Of a DNA stretch of 64,000 nucleotides, positions 23,274-33,004 are shown in pieces. The DNA comes from Streptomyces kanamyceticus (GTDB taxonomy: Bacteria > Actinomycetota > Actinomycetes > Streptomycetales > Streptomycetaceae), in the NCBI RefSeq assembly GCF_008704495.1, contig NZ_CP023699.1, positions 2,480,001 to 2,544,000 of the forward strand. The letters are read 5' to 3'. The notes under the pieces were generated by a model, which worked only from the letters and a program-made list of their open reading frames with translations, had not been told where the DNA came from and made no database searches. The position numbers were made by a program, and so were the translations under genes. Each line of letters starts with the position of its first letter. Position 1 is the first letter of the stretch.

Positions 23274-23852
23274 TCACAGGTCGGCGAGTGCCCCGTCCAC
23301 CGTGGCGAGCAGGACATCGCGGTCGTCCTGCACCCGGCCGAGGACCCGCAGTCCGTAGTACGTGCTCTGCACCCGGCGGGCCACCGTCCGCGCGTCACCG
23401 GTGGAGCGGATCTCCCCCGCGCGGCGCCCCGCCTCCACGACCTCGCACAGCTCGTTCTCGACCCGGTCGAAGGTGCGCCGCACGGCCGCCCTGACCTCCG
23501 GGTCGGTACCCGCGACCTCGATGGCCGCGTTGATCGCGAAGCAGCCGCGTTCGTCGCGGACCTCCTGCTCCCCTTCGACGGCGAGCAGCATCATGGCGCG
23601 AAGGCGTTCCTTCGCGGGGCCGGGGCCGCGCAGGACGGCGACCTGTTCGGCGGTGCTGGTGTCGTAGTAGTGCTGGAGGGCGCGCAGGTAGAGCTGGCGC
23701 TTGCCGCCGAAGGTGTTGTAGAGGCTGGAGGGGCCGAGGCCCGTGCTGTCGCACAGGTCGCGCGTGGACGTGCCCTCGTAGCCGTGGCGCCAGAACGTCT
23801 CCATGGCGGCGCTGACGACACGGTCCTCGTTGAACTCTCGCGGCCTGGCCAT
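23274..23852 (-). CDS. TetR-family regulator
   Basis: 192 residues. HTH: VVSAAMETFWRHGYEGTSTRDLCDSTGLGPSSLYNTFGGKRQLYLRAL. The C-terminal region (RGCFAINAAIEVAGTDPEVRAAV) is of the TetR_C_16/YcdC-like type. An imperfect inverted repeat with AACGTT cores lies just upstream at 23862-23885. It follows the RidA gene (start of this gene 44 bases downstream of the ridA stop) on the same strand, so it may regulate the MFS-RidA unit and itself. Confidence 0.88.
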   Translation of the reverse strand: MARPREFNEDRVVSAAMETFWRHGYEGTSTRDLCDSTGLGPSSLYNTFGGKRQLYLRALQHYYDTSTAEQVAVLRGPGPAKERLRAMMLLAVEGEQEVRDERGCFAINAAIEVAGTDPEVRAAVRRTFDRVENELCEVVEAGRRAGEIRSTGDARTVARRVQSTYYGLRVLGRVQDDRDVLLATVDGALADL

Positions 23853-23861
23853 GGCTCCACC

Positions 23862-23885
23862 GTAAACGTTTTGGAACGTTCTTAC
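23862..23885. promoter_or_regulatory. Candidate TetR operator
   Basis: GTAAACGTT and AACGTTCTTAC flank TTGG, an imperfect palindrome overlapping the likely promoter of the TetR gene at 23274. Confidence 0.55.
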
Positions 23886-23896
23886 AAAACATCGGC

Positions 23897-24301
23897 TCAC
23901 TCCACGGCGCCGACCGCCTCGATCTCGACCAGCCACGCGGGATCCGCGAGCGCGGCGACCTGCACGAAGGACTCGGCGGGGAAGGGCGCGACGTAGAACT
24001 CCGCGCGCAGCCGGGCGAACACGTCCTGGTGGGCCACGTCGGTGACGAACACCGTGAGCTTCACGGCCCGGTCGATGCCGGACCCGGCGCGGTCGAGGAC
24101 GGTGGACACGTTGGCGAGCGCCTGCCTGGCCTGGGCCTCGAAGTCCCCGGCGCCGACGGTGGCGCCGTGCCCGTCGACCGGCGCCTGTCCGGAGGTGAAG
24201 ACCAGGTCGCCGACGCGGATGCCGAGCGAGATGCCCGCCGACTCGTACCAGTCGGGATCGGCGGTGACACGGGTGCGGCCTGACCGCTCCACGGCGCTCA
24301 C
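23897..24301 (-). CDS. RidA-family (YjgF/UK114) protein
   Basis: 134 residues. RidA members hydrolyse reactive enamine/imine intermediates. Visible: GDLVFTSGQAPVDGHG, DFEAQARQALANVSTVLDRAGSG, VKLTVFVTDVAHQDVFARLRAEFY, FVQVAALADPAWLVEIEAVGAVE. The canonical active-site Arg near position 105 (typically R in the xxRxxVxVxxLP segment) is replaced here by the ESFVQVAALADPAW form, so it may belong to an Rid subgroup without imine deaminase activity. The GTG start overlaps the MFS stop by four bases. Confidence 0.85.
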   Translation of the reverse strand: MSAVERSGRTRVTADPDWYESAGISLGIRVGDLVFTSGQAPVDGHGATVGAGDFEAQARQALANVSTVLDRAGSGIDRAVKLTVFVTDVAHQDVFARLRAEFYVAPFPAESFVQVAALADPAWLVEIEAVGAVE

Positions 24302-25548
24302 GCCTCCGCCCGCGCGGACTCACGGGCGGCCTGCGCCACGGGCAGCGGCGCAGATGGCGACACAGAGGGCGACACAGGCGTCGGCACCGACGGACGCCCA
24401 CGTTCCGCCCGCTGGAGCCGCGCCGCCCACAGCACGCCCAGCGTTCCCGCCGCGGCAAGACCGGTGCCGACCCAGGCCACCGACGCGTAGCCGAACCCGG
24501 CGTCGATGGTCAGGCCGCCGAGCAGCGGGGCCACGGTGTTGCCGACGTTGAACGCGGCCGTGTTCGTGGCGCCGACCAGCGTCGGGGCGCCCGGCGCGAG
24601 GGTGAACACCCGTGACTGCAGGGCGGGGTTGGTGACGTAGCCGACGAATCCGAGCAGGAAGACCAGGGCGATCACCACGGCCGTCACGTGGGCCGTCAGG
24701 GCGAGGAGCGCGGAGAACAGCGCGAGGGCGCCGAGCCCCAGGCCGAGCGTGCCCAGCGGCCTGGTCTCGCCGGTACGCCCGCCGACCACGATGCCGACCA
24801 GACCGCCGACCCCGAACAGCGCGAGGATCGCGGGCACCCAGCCCTCGGAGACCCCGCCGACCTCGGTAAGGAGCGCCGCCAGATAGCTGAAGGTGACGAT
24901 GACCGCGCCGAAGGCGAAGGCCGTGATGGCGTACGAGAGCCAGAGCTGCGGCCGCGCCATGCCGCGCAACTCGGCCCTGACGGAGGGGCGTTCGCCCTCG
25001 CCGCGTCCGCCGGGGACGAGGAGCAGGGTGCAGACGAGGCTGACCACAGTGGCCGCGGCCACTGCCCAGAACGCGGCGCGCCAGCTGGAGACCTGGCTGA
25101 GCAGGGTGCCCACGGGGACGCCGACGATGGTGGCGAGCGTCAGGCCACCGGCGACGACGGCGACCGCCCGCGCCTTGGCCGCGGCGGGGACGAGCGCGAC
25201 CGCGGTGGCCACGGCGACGCCCCAGTACCCGGCGTACGCGAGGGCGCTGATCACGCGCGTCACGAACAGGACGGCGTAGCCGGGCGCGAGGGCGCCGACC
25301 ACGTGGGCCACGACGAAGGCGGCCTGCAAGGAGACGAGCGCCGTGCGCCGCGGCCAGCCGAGCGTGACGACGGCGAGCAGCGGGGCGCCGACGACCATGC
25401 CGATCGCGAAGGCCGAGATGAGCAGTCCGGCGTCCGGGATCGAGACCCCGAGGTCGTCGGCCATGCCGGGAAGGAGCCCCGAGAGCATGAACTCCGAAGT
25501 CCCTTGGGTGAAGATGCCGAGCCCGACTATGTACACCGCTGGCGGCAT
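24298..25548 (-). CDS. MFS drug/metabolite exporter (DHA1 type)
   Basis: 416 residues with twelve predicted membrane helices and a Ser/Pro-rich cytoplasmic tail (VPTPVSPSVSPSAPLPV). The first helices carry GLGIFTQGTSEFMLSGLLPGMADDLGVS, typical of Cmx/AraJ-like H+-coupled exporters. It is translationally coupled (GTGA) to ridA. The upstream 100 bases hold two palindromes, indicating regulated expression. Substrate unknown. Confidence 0.87.
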   Translation of the reverse strand: MPPAVYIVGLGIFTQGTSEFMLSGLLPGMADDLGVSIPDAGLLISAFAIGMVVGAPLLAVVTLGWPRRTALVSLQAAFVVAHVVGALAPGYAVLFVTRVISALAYAGYWGVAVATAVALVPAAAKARAVAVVAGGLTLATIVGVPVGTLLSQVSSWRAAFWAVAAATVVSLVCTLLLVPGGRGEGERPSVRAELRGMARPQLWLSYAITAFAFGAVIVTFSYLAALLTEVGGVSEGWVPAILALFGVGGLVGIVVGGRTGETRPLGTLGLGLGALALFSALLALTAHVTAVVIALVFLLGFVGYVTNPALQSRVFTLAPGAPTLVGATNTAAFNVGNTVAPLLGGLTIDAGFGYASVAWVGTGLAAAGTLGVLWAARLQRAERGRPSVPTPVSPSVSPSAPLPVAQAARESARAEA

Positions 25549-25570
25549 TGAGGCGGTCCTCCCTCTCTCG

Positions 25571-25601
25571 GCACCCGCTCCACAAATTTTGGAGCGGGTG
25601 C
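25571..25601. promoter_or_regulatory. Palindrome upstream of the MFS gene
   Basis: Arms GCACCCGCTCCA (25571-25582) and TGGAGCGGGTGC (25590-25601) are perfect complements around an AT-rich CAAATTT. It could be an operator or a leader hairpin. Confidence 0.6.
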
Positions 25602-25634
25602 TTCAGAACTGACGAAGAGGGACGCTAACACATA

Positions 25635-25648
25635 CTGAAGCGTTCGCT

Positions 25649-25652
<4 letters not shown>
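25635..25652. promoter_or_regulatory. CTGAAGCG-TT-CGCTTCAG palindrome
   Basis: A perfect 8+2+8 inverted repeat of TetR-operator style upstream of the MFS gene, overlapping the stop of the neighbouring methyltransferase. GCTTCAGAACT recurs at about 25600 and 25646. Confidence 0.6.
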
Positions 25653-26944
<1,292 letters not shown>

Positions 26945-27167
26945 CAGGACTCCTCGTGATCGCAAGGCTCAGGGGCACGAAGAGCGCTTCGACGAGAGGG
27001 ACCTCAAGGATTGCCGGAACGACGGTCGGCGCGAAAGCGGCAGGACCGTGTCACCGGAGAGAGGCGTGCCGGGCGTCCGGCACTTCAGGGCAGGCGGAAC
27101 CCCCGCGTCGCGGCGCGCGAGCGGGAGTCAGCCGACAACCATGCCCAGAGTCATGACCGGGACGCTG

Positions 27168-27668
27168 TCACATCCCCGGCCCACCTGACAACGGCTTTTC
27201 CCCCGGGAGCACCTCGGCCCCTCCACAGGTATCCGCCTCGCCGGGGGCATCCGGCTCCTCCCCCGCGAGCCGTTCCGCCTCGCTGCGCAGCACGCAGAAT
27301 TCGTTGCGCTCCGGATCCTGGAAGACCACCCACCCCTTGCCGTCCGGCGTACGCAGGTCCGCGAGCACCGTCGCGCCCACGGCCTTGAGCCGATCCACCT
27401 CCGCGTCGCGCGGACCGTCGGGCTGGAAGCACAGGTGCAGGGGGTTCTTGGGGGCCCGGGCGGCACCGCTGGCGTCGGCGGCCCGCGCCTTCGCCTCCGG
27501 AGTCTCGGCGAAGTACAGCCGGACCCCTGTCGGGAGCCGCACGACGGCCGTGGACTCGCCGGGAAAGTCGTCGTCGTTCAACGGATGGCCGACGACCTTG
27601 CTCCAGAACTGTGCCAGTTCGTACGCGTTCGCACAGTCGACGGCGATGTTGAAGAGGTTCGAGCGCAT
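27168..27668 (-). CDS. VOC/glyoxalase-fold protein
   Basis: 166 residues. FNIAVDCANAYELAQFWSKVVGHPL is the usual first beta-alpha motif of the VOC fold, and the second half has PLHLCFQPDGPRDAEVDRLKAVGATVL and WVVFQDPERNEFCVL (metal-side Glu). One VOC module of about 135 residues plus a Gly/Glu-rich tail. Members bind or transform small molecules; the substrate is unknown. It is divergent from the hydrolase at 27813. Confidence 0.82.
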   Translation of the reverse strand: MRSNLFNIAVDCANAYELAQFWSKVVGHPLNDDDFPGESTAVVRLPTGVRLYFAETPEAKARAADASGAARAPKNPLHLCFQPDGPRDAEVDRLKAVGATVLADLRTPDGKGWVVFQDPERNEFCVLRSEAERLAGEEPDAPGEADTCGGAEVLPGEKPLSGGPGM

Positions 27669-27737
27669 CGGCGGACGCTACCCCAGCCGGGGGCCGCCGG
27701 TCATGCGGGAAACGGATCAGCCAAGATCGACGTGTTG

Positions 27738-27793
27738 CCACCCGTCCACCCGTCCACCCGTCCACCCGTCCACCCGCCTACCCGCCTACCCGT
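27738..27793. repeat. 8-bp minisatellite (CCACCCGT)7
   Basis: Seven tandem octamers (four identical CCACCCGT, then CCACCCGC, CTACCCGC, CTACCCGT) lie in the short promoter/leader region just 19 bases before the hydrolase start. Confidence 0.85.
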
Positions 27794-27812
27794 CCGCCAG
27801 AAGGGCACCACA

Positions 27813-28505
27813 ATGAAGCTGCACACCCACGAATGGGGCACCGGCGACCGGGTCGCCCTCCTGGTCCACGGGATCATGTCGGACCACCGCACCTGGCGGC
27901 GCGTGGGACCCGCCATCGCCGAGCGCGGCTACCGGGTGATAGGCGTCGACCTGCGCGGGCACGGGGAGAGCGGGCGCGGCGCGTACGGCGCGGAGATCTT
28001 CGCGGACGATCTCGTCGAGACGCTGCCGGTCGGCGCGGACCTCGCGATCGGGCACTCGCTCGGCGGGATGGCACTCGCCCTCGCGGTCGAGCGCCTCGCG
28101 CCCCAGCGCGCCGTCTACTCCGACCCGGCGTGGACGCTCGGGGCCGAACAGTCCGTGGACCCCGCCGTGTTCGTGGAGTTCCAGCGGGCGACGCGCGGGA
28201 TCATCGCGAACTTCAACCCGCGCTGGGAGGCGGCCGACGTGGACATCGAACTCGCCACGCTGGCCGCCTGGGACACGGACACCGCGCTCGGCCTCTCCGG
28301 CGCGAACGCCGTCGACCGCACCCCGGCCGCGCCCGCCGTCCCCTCCCTCGTCCAGGTCGCGGACCCCAGCCTCCTCGTCGACGAGGCGCTCAAGGACGAG
28401 CTGACCAGGCGCGGCTTCGAGGTGCGTACGGTCAAGGGGGCGGGTCACACGATCCACCGTGACGACTTCGACGGGTTCATGGCGTCGCTCGAGGGCTGGC
28501 TCTGA
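27813..28505 (+). CDS. Alpha/beta hydrolase
   Basis: 230 residues. Visible: LLVHGIMSDHRTWRRVGP (oxyanion), VDLRGHGES, Ser nucleophile elbow AIGHSLGGMA, and the final His in KGAGHTIHRDD. The Asp should be in VADPSLLVDE. It is a small single-domain hydrolase with little cap. Start chosen at the ATG after AAGGGCACCACA. The leader carries a variable 8-bp repeat. Substrate unknown. Confidence 0.85.
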   Translation: MKLHTHEWGTGDRVALLVHGIMSDHRTWRRVGPAIAERGYRVIGVDLRGHGESGRGAYGAEIFADDLVETLPVGADLAIGHSLGGMALALAVERLAPQRAVYSDPAWTLGAEQSVDPAVFVEFQRATRGIIANFNPRWEAADVDIELATLAAWDTDTALGLSGANAVDRTPAAPAVPSLVQVADPSLLVDEALKDELTRRGFEVRTVKGAGHTIHRDDFDGFMASLEGWL

Positions 28506-28560
28506 GCGTGGGGGCGGGTGGGGGGGCGGGTCGGGTGCGGGGCCGGGCCCGCCAACCGGC

Positions 28561-28618
28561 TTGACGTACGCGACCCTCCGCACAATTAAACGATTTATCC
28601 CATTTACACATATATCGT
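28561..28618 (+). promoter_or_regulatory. AT-rich promoter region of the deacetylase gene
   Basis: TTGACG (28561-28566) followed 16-17 bases later by AATTAA, in an unusually AT-rich stretch (to about 28618) directly before the GTG start. The gene may be read from a very short leader, since no clear ribosome site is seen. Confidence 0.45.
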
Positions 28619-28624
28619 CACCGA

Positions 28625-29533
28625 GTGATCACTCTCGTACGGAGCTGCGCCGCACTCTGCGCCCTGGGCGTCCTGACCACCGTCCTCGCCGGGTGTTCCG
28701 GTGACACCGCCGCGCCGGGGCACCCCGGCCGTCCCGCCAGGACCCCGGCGGCCGTCGCCCCTTCGGCGTCCGCCCCGCCCACCCTCGCCCCCGGGCCCTC
28801 GGGCCTCACCCCCGTGTTCATGAACGGGTCCCGCGCGCACGGACGCACCGTCGCGCTCACCTTCGACGCCGACATGACCGCCGACCAGGGGCCGCGCGCG
28901 GCGGCCGGCGAGAGGTTCGACAACCCCGCGCTCGTCGCCACCCTGCGCCGCCTCAAGGTGCCCGCGACCTTCTTCATGACGGGACGCTGGGCCGAGGAGT
29001 ACCCGGCGCAGGCCAAGGACATCGGCAAGGACCCGCTCTTCGAGGTCGCCAACCACTCGTACAGCCATCACGCCTTCACCGGCAGCTGCTACGGCCTGCC
29101 GACCGTCCCCGCGCCCCGGATGCGCACGGACGTGCGGCGCGCCTTCGACGCCTTCCGCAAGGCGGGCGTCGAGCGCGCGGTGCCGTACTTCCGCTTCCCC
29201 GGCGGCTGCTACGACCGGCAGGCCCTGCGCGCGCTCGCGCCCGGCGTCACCGCCGTGCAGTGGGACGTGGTGAGCGGCGACGCCTTCGCCACGGACTCGG
29301 CGGCGGTCGCCCGGCAGGTACTCGACGGGGTGCGGCCCGGTTCGGTGGTCGTCATGCACTGCACGCGCAGCGCGGCCCCCGCGACGGAGCGAGCCCTGCG
29401 GACGATCGTCCCGAAGCTGCGCGAGCGCGGATTCCGATTCGTACGGGTGTCGGAGCAGATCGGCGCGGCGGGCGGCGCGGCGGGGGCGACCGGCGCGGCG
29501 GCGACGGCCGGGCCCGTGGAGGCGCGGAGCTAG
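28625..29533 (+). CDS. Lipoprotein polysaccharide deacetylase (NodB domain)
   Basis: 302 residues. A type II signal peptide with lipobox LAGC (Cys at about residue 24) anchors it outside the cell, then a Pro/Ala linker. The NodB motifs are visible: TFDAD (catalytic base pair), NHSYSHH (metal His), RFPGGCYD, VQWDVVSGD and the terminal VVMHC. It should remove N-acetyl groups from a cell-wall or chitin-type glycan. The C-terminal GAAGGAAGATGAA tail is low complexity. Confidence 0.87.
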   Translation: MITLVRSCAALCALGVLTTVLAGCSGDTAAPGHPGRPARTPAAVAPSASAPPTLAPGPSGLTPVFMNGSRAHGRTVALTFDADMTADQGPRAAAGERFDNPALVATLRRLKVPATFFMTGRWAEEYPAQAKDIGKDPLFEVANHSYSHHAFTGSCYGLPTVPAPRMRTDVRRAFDAFRKAGVERAVPYFRFPGGCYDRQALRALAPGVTAVQWDVVSGDAFATDSAAVARQVLDGVRPGSVVVMHCTRSAAPATERALRTIVPKLRERGFRFVRVSEQIGAAGGAAGATGAAATAGPVEARS

Positions 29534-29543
29534 GCTGGTCGGT

Positions 29544-29750
29544 ATGGGCGACGACTGCTTCGGGGATACGGATACGGGTACCGGACGCTCTACCGCGAAC
29601 GACCCGGCACCGGCACCGGTTCCCGACGAGCCCCTCGCCGAGTGCGTCCTGTGCCGCGCGCCCACCGAGTACCCGGAGTCCCACAAGGGCATCACGCTCT
29701 GCCCCGTCTGCGAGTGGCAGGAAGCCCAGCGCACGGCCTGCTCGGGCTGA
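29544..29750 (+). CDS. Small zinc-ribbon-like protein
   Basis: 68 residues, ten bases after the deacetylase stop. CVLCRAPTEYPES followed by CPVCEW forms a CxxC...CxxC zinc ribbon; the N-terminal half is Asp/Thr/Pro-rich. Function unknown. It may be co-transcribed with the deacetylase. Confidence 0.7.
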   Translation: MGDDCFGDTDTGTGRSTANDPAPAPVPDEPLAECVLCRAPTEYPESHKGITLCPVCEWQEAQRTACSG

Positions 29751-29771
29751 GGGCCCCACGGACCCCGCCCT

Positions 29772-30443
29772 CTATCCGCCCCGCCTCGAACTGAGCGCGC
29801 ACGCCGCCCACACCGCCGCCGCCGCGACGGCCCCCGCCGCCGCGAGCGCGCCCACCGGTACCGGTACCACTCCGTCCCGCGAACCCGCCGTCAGATCCGT
29901 CAGGACGGACTTCGCGGGCGAGCCCGAGGTGACCAGGGCGAGGAGCGCCAGAAGCAGCAGCGCGGGGACGGCGCGGCCCGCCGAACGCAGCAGCGGCCAG
30001 TTGGTGAGCGCGCCGACCGCCGTGCCGACGAGCGCGCTGACCAGCATCGCGACGAGGCCCACGGCGGCCGAGGGCAGCCGGGGGACCGCATGCCGCGCGT
30101 CCGTGCTCGACGCGTCGCTGATGGCCGTCACCACCAGGACCGCGAGCGCGCCGAGCGCCGCCGACGCGAGCAGGGCGGCGAGCAGCGAGGCGAGGTGGGC
30201 GCGGCCGGGACCCGCCGCGGCCGCGGTGCAACCGCGCGCCGCGGGCGGCTCGTTGGTGGCGCAGATCCGCACCAGCCAGGCGGCCACGGGCAGCAGGGCG
30301 GCGGCCGCGTACGCGAGCGAGTCCAGGATGGGCTGGCCGCCCTGCACGCCGACGGCGAGGAAGACCGCGTAGAGAATCACGGGCGGCAGCCACCGCTGGG
30401 ACCGTGCGAGCAACGAGAGCTGATAGTGGAGCAGTGCGCTCAT
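29772..30443 (-). CDS. ABC transporter permease, ABC-2 type
   Basis: 223 residues with about six hydrophobic segments (WLPPVILYAVFLAVGV, SLAYAAAALLPVAAWLV, LASLLAALLASAALGALAVLVV, AAVGLVAMLVSALVGTAVGAL, PALLLLALLALV, GALAAAGAVAAAAVWAAC). It overlaps the upstream ATPase gene by four bases, so the two form one transporter. The substrate is unknown. Confidence 0.78.
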   Translation of the reverse strand: MSALLHYQLSLLARSQRWLPPVILYAVFLAVGVQGGQPILDSLAYAAAALLPVAAWLVRICATNEPPAARGCTAAAAGPGRAHLASLLAALLASAALGALAVLVVTAISDASSTDARHAVPRLPSAAVGLVAMLVSALVGTAVGALTNWPLLRSAGRAVPALLLLALLALVTSGSPAKSVLTDLTAGSRDGVVPVPVGALAAAGAVAAAAVWAACALSSRRGG

Positions 30444-31396
30444 CGGCGGTCACCCACTTCCACCGACGCCGATACCGACGCCACCGACGATGCCGATGTC
30501 GACGGCACATTCGCCCCCGCGCCGCCACCCACCGTCACCACATGCCAGGGCGGCAGGGCCGTGAGCAGTTCCTTCAGTACGACGTCGGAGCGGCTCTCCG
30601 GCACCGAGAGCCGCGTCACTCCCTCCGGAGTCGGCTCGCCGATCCCCGTCGCCGCCGACGCGACGGACGGCGGCAGCTCCGCGCCCAGCGGCCCCTGCGT
30701 CTCGATGACGACGGTGGGACCGGCGAGCACCGCGCTCCCGTCTTCCTCCTGGCTCCAAGTGCCGCCACCCATACGGCGGTTGAGCGCGTTGCCCACCACC
30801 GCGTACGTCTCGTCCGTCGCCCCGAGGAGCCGCCGCGGGTCATGGTCGACGAAGACCACCGCGCCGCCCGCCGCCCGCCGTTCGGCCACGGCGCGGTCGA
30901 GTTCGGCGCGGGCCGCGGCGTCCAGGCCCGTCCACGCCTCGTCGAGCACGAGCAGTTCGGGGTCGGCGAGCAGTGCCTGCGCCACGGCGACCTTCTGGCT
31001 GCTGCCCTTGGACAGCTCCGCCAGCGGCGTACGCGCGTAGCCGCCCGCGCCGAAACGCTCCAGCCACTGCTCGGCGCTCCGTTCCGCGGCGCCTCGCGCG
31101 AGTCCGTGCACGCGGCCCATGTGCGTCAGGTAGCCCACCGCGCTGAACGGCAGCGACGCGGGGAACCTTTCGGGGACGAACGCCGTGCGCGGGCGCCCCT
31201 CGCGGCGGCCCTCCGAGGGTGCGTCGATGCCCGCGAGGAGTCTCAACAGGGTTGACTTGCCTGTGCCGTTGGCGCCTTCGATCCGCACCAGGCTGCCCCC
31301 GCCGATGCCGAGGTCGACGCCGCGCAGCACCCAGGGACCGCGCAGCGCGTAGCGCCGACCCACCCCGGCGAGCCGTATCGCGAGATCACGTTCCAT
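30440..31396 (-). CDS. ABC transporter ATP-binding protein
   Basis: 318 residues. Walker A IEGANGTGKSTLLRLL, signature LSKGSSQKVAVAQALL (a degenerate LSGGQ, with LSKGS as in CcmA/gliding-type exporters), Walker B LLVLDEAWTGLD and H-loop VFVDHD. The last about 110 residues (after TYAVVGNALNRRM) are an extension ending in an Ala/Ser/Val-rich tail. Probable exporter ATPase for the coupled ABC-2 permease. Confidence 0.87.
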   Translation of the reverse strand: MERDLAIRLAGVGRRYALRGPWVLRGVDLGIGGGSLVRIEGANGTGKSTLLRLLAGIDAPSEGRREGRPRTAFVPERFPASLPFSAVGYLTHMGRVHGLARGAAERSAEQWLERFGAGGYARTPLAELSKGSSQKVAVAQALLADPELLVLDEAWTGLDAAARAELDRAVAERRAAGGAVVFVDHDPRRLLGATDETYAVVGNALNRRMGGGTWSQEEDGSAVLAGPTVVIETQGPLGAELPPSVASAATGIGEPTPEGVTRLSVPESRSDVVLKELLTALPPWHVVTVGGGAGANVPSTSASSVASVSASVEVGDRR

Positions 31397-31475
31397 GCGG
31401 TCATCCTCGCGCACGTCCCGTCGGCCGGGGCGAAATCCCAGGTACGGCCGATCTTCCGCCTGGCAGACTGGACGC

Positions 31476-32237
31476 GTGAGCAGTGACCAGACCCTCCCCG
31501 ACGCGCCGCAGGGCCCGCCCGCCCCGAGCGCGGCGGACAGCCCCTTCCGGCACGAGAACATCTCGCGCGACGAGGCCCCGCAGTTCGTGCTGCCCCTCGT
31601 CGCCCGCATCGAGCGCGCCGCTCCCCCGGCCCGCACGGACGCCCTGGAGACCGCGGCCCGCGCCGTCCTCGTGATGCTGAGCGACGAGCGCTCCGTCGGC
31701 GACGGCGAGTGGGCGCAGGCCGTGCGCGACTGGCAGGACGCCCGGATCCGCAAGGTGGTCAGGCGCGCCCGCGGCGCCGAGTGGCGGCGGGCTGAGACCC
31801 TGCCCGGCATCACGGTCACGGGCAAGTCGGCGGAGGTCCGCGTCTTCCCGCCGGTGCCGCTCGACGGCTGGCCCAAGGAGCTGGCCAAGCTCCAGGTCTC
31901 CGGCACCGAGCTCGACGACCCGGAGCCCCCGCCCGGCGCGGACACCACGCACCCCGTGCTCTGGATGAGCCCGGACGTCGAGATGTCGGCGGGCAAGGCG
32001 ATGGCCCAGGCGGGCCACGGCGCCCAGCTGGCCTGGTGGGAGCTGTCGGACGCGGACCGGGCCGCGTGGCGCGACGCGGGCTTCCCGCTGTCCGTGCGCA
32101 CCCCGGACGCGGCGCGCTGGCGCGAACTCACCGCGAGCGGCCTTCCGGTGGTGCGCGACGCGGGCTTCACGGAGATCGCCCCCGGCTCCTGCACCGTGGT
32201 CGCCGACCACCCCGCCCTGCGTACGGCGCGGGCATGA
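31476..32237 (+). CDS. Peptidyl-tRNA hydrolase Pth2-like protein
   Basis: 253 residues. The C-terminal 110 residues show Pth2-type features: LWMSPDVEMSAGKAMAQAGHGAQLAW, a stretch where MSAGKxxAQxxH is the Pth2 hallmark, and VVRDAGFTEIAPGSCTVVAD. The N-terminal half (QFVLPLVARIERAAPPARTDALETAARAVLVML) is an actinobacterial addition. GTG start at 31476. Its stop overlaps the start of the next tetR gene (ATGA). Confidence 0.8.
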   Translation: MSSDQTLPDAPQGPPAPSAADSPFRHENISRDEAPQFVLPLVARIERAAPPARTDALETAARAVLVMLSDERSVGDGEWAQAVRDWQDARIRKVVRRARGAEWRRAETLPGITVTGKSAEVRVFPPVPLDGWPKELAKLQVSGTELDDPEPPPGADTTHPVLWMSPDVEMSAGKAMAQAGHGAQLAWWELSDADRAAWRDAGFPLSVRTPDAARWRELTASGLPVVRDAGFTEIAPGSCTVVADHPALRTARA

Positions 32238-32914
32238 CGGGCGGCACCCGGCTCGACGGCCGGGTCGAGCGCGGCAACCAGACCCGCCGCCTGGTGCTGC
32301 GGCGCACGGTCGACGTCGCTTCGGTGGAGGGGCTCGACGCGCTGTCGCTCGGCCGGATCGCCACCGAGCTGAAGCTGAGCAAGAGCGGGGTGTTCGCGCT
32401 CTTCGGCTCCAAGGAGGAACTGCAGCTGGCGACCGTGCGGGCCGCCGGGCGCATCTATCTGGACACGGTGGTGGAGCCCGCCCTGCAGACCCCGCCCGGA
32501 GTCGGCCGCGTGTGGCGGCTCTGTACGGCCTGGCTCGACTACTCCGAGCAGCGCGTCTTCCCCGGCGGCTGCTTCTTCTACGGGGTGATCGCCGAGTTCG
32601 ACGCCCGCGAGGGTCCGGTGCACGACGCGCTGGTCCGCGCCAACCGCGACTGGAGCGAGCTGATGGAGCGCTCGCTCGCCGAGGCCGTCGACGCCGCCGA
32701 ACTGCACGCGGACACGGACCTCGCCCAGCTCGCCTTCGAGTGCATCGCCCTCATGGAGACGGCGAACGCGCACTCGGTGCTGCACGACGAGTCGCGGGCG
32801 TACCGCTTCGCGAGCACCGCCATCGCCGCGCGGCTGCGCGCGGCGGCGACGGATCCGGCGCTGGTACCGGCGCCGAGCCGGATCGATACCGGTCGGCCGG
32901 AACCTCAAATGTAG
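32234..32914 (+). CDS. TetR-family regulator
   Basis: 226 residues. HTH: RRTVDVASVEGLDALSLGRIATELKLSKSGVFALFGSKEELQLATV. The C-terminal domain (CTAWLDYSEQRVFPGGCFFYGVIAEFDAREGPVHDAL) is of the TetR_C_19/YxaF-like type. It is translationally coupled to the Pth2-like gene. Target unknown; it precedes the MNIO locus by 90 bases in the same direction. Confidence 0.85.
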   Translation: MTGGTRLDGRVERGNQTRRLVLRRTVDVASVEGLDALSLGRIATELKLSKSGVFALFGSKEELQLATVRAAGRIYLDTVVEPALQTPPGVGRVWRLCTAWLDYSEQRVFPGGCFFYGVIAEFDAREGPVHDALVRANRDWSELMERSLAEAVDAAELHADTDLAQLAFECIALMETANAHSVLHDESRAYRFASTAIAARLRAAATDPALVPAPSRIDTGRPEPQM

Positions 32915-33004
32915 CTCTGAACGTCTCCCCCCGGGGGTTCGATCCACTCGGCCGGGGCCATGGTCCTGGCAACGGGGGACGTACGGGGGACAGGGGGGAA
33001 CGAC

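Noticed and set aside
23897..24301. RidA with a standard imine deaminase active site
   Set aside because: The usual catalytic Arg context could not be found, so only family membership is claimed.
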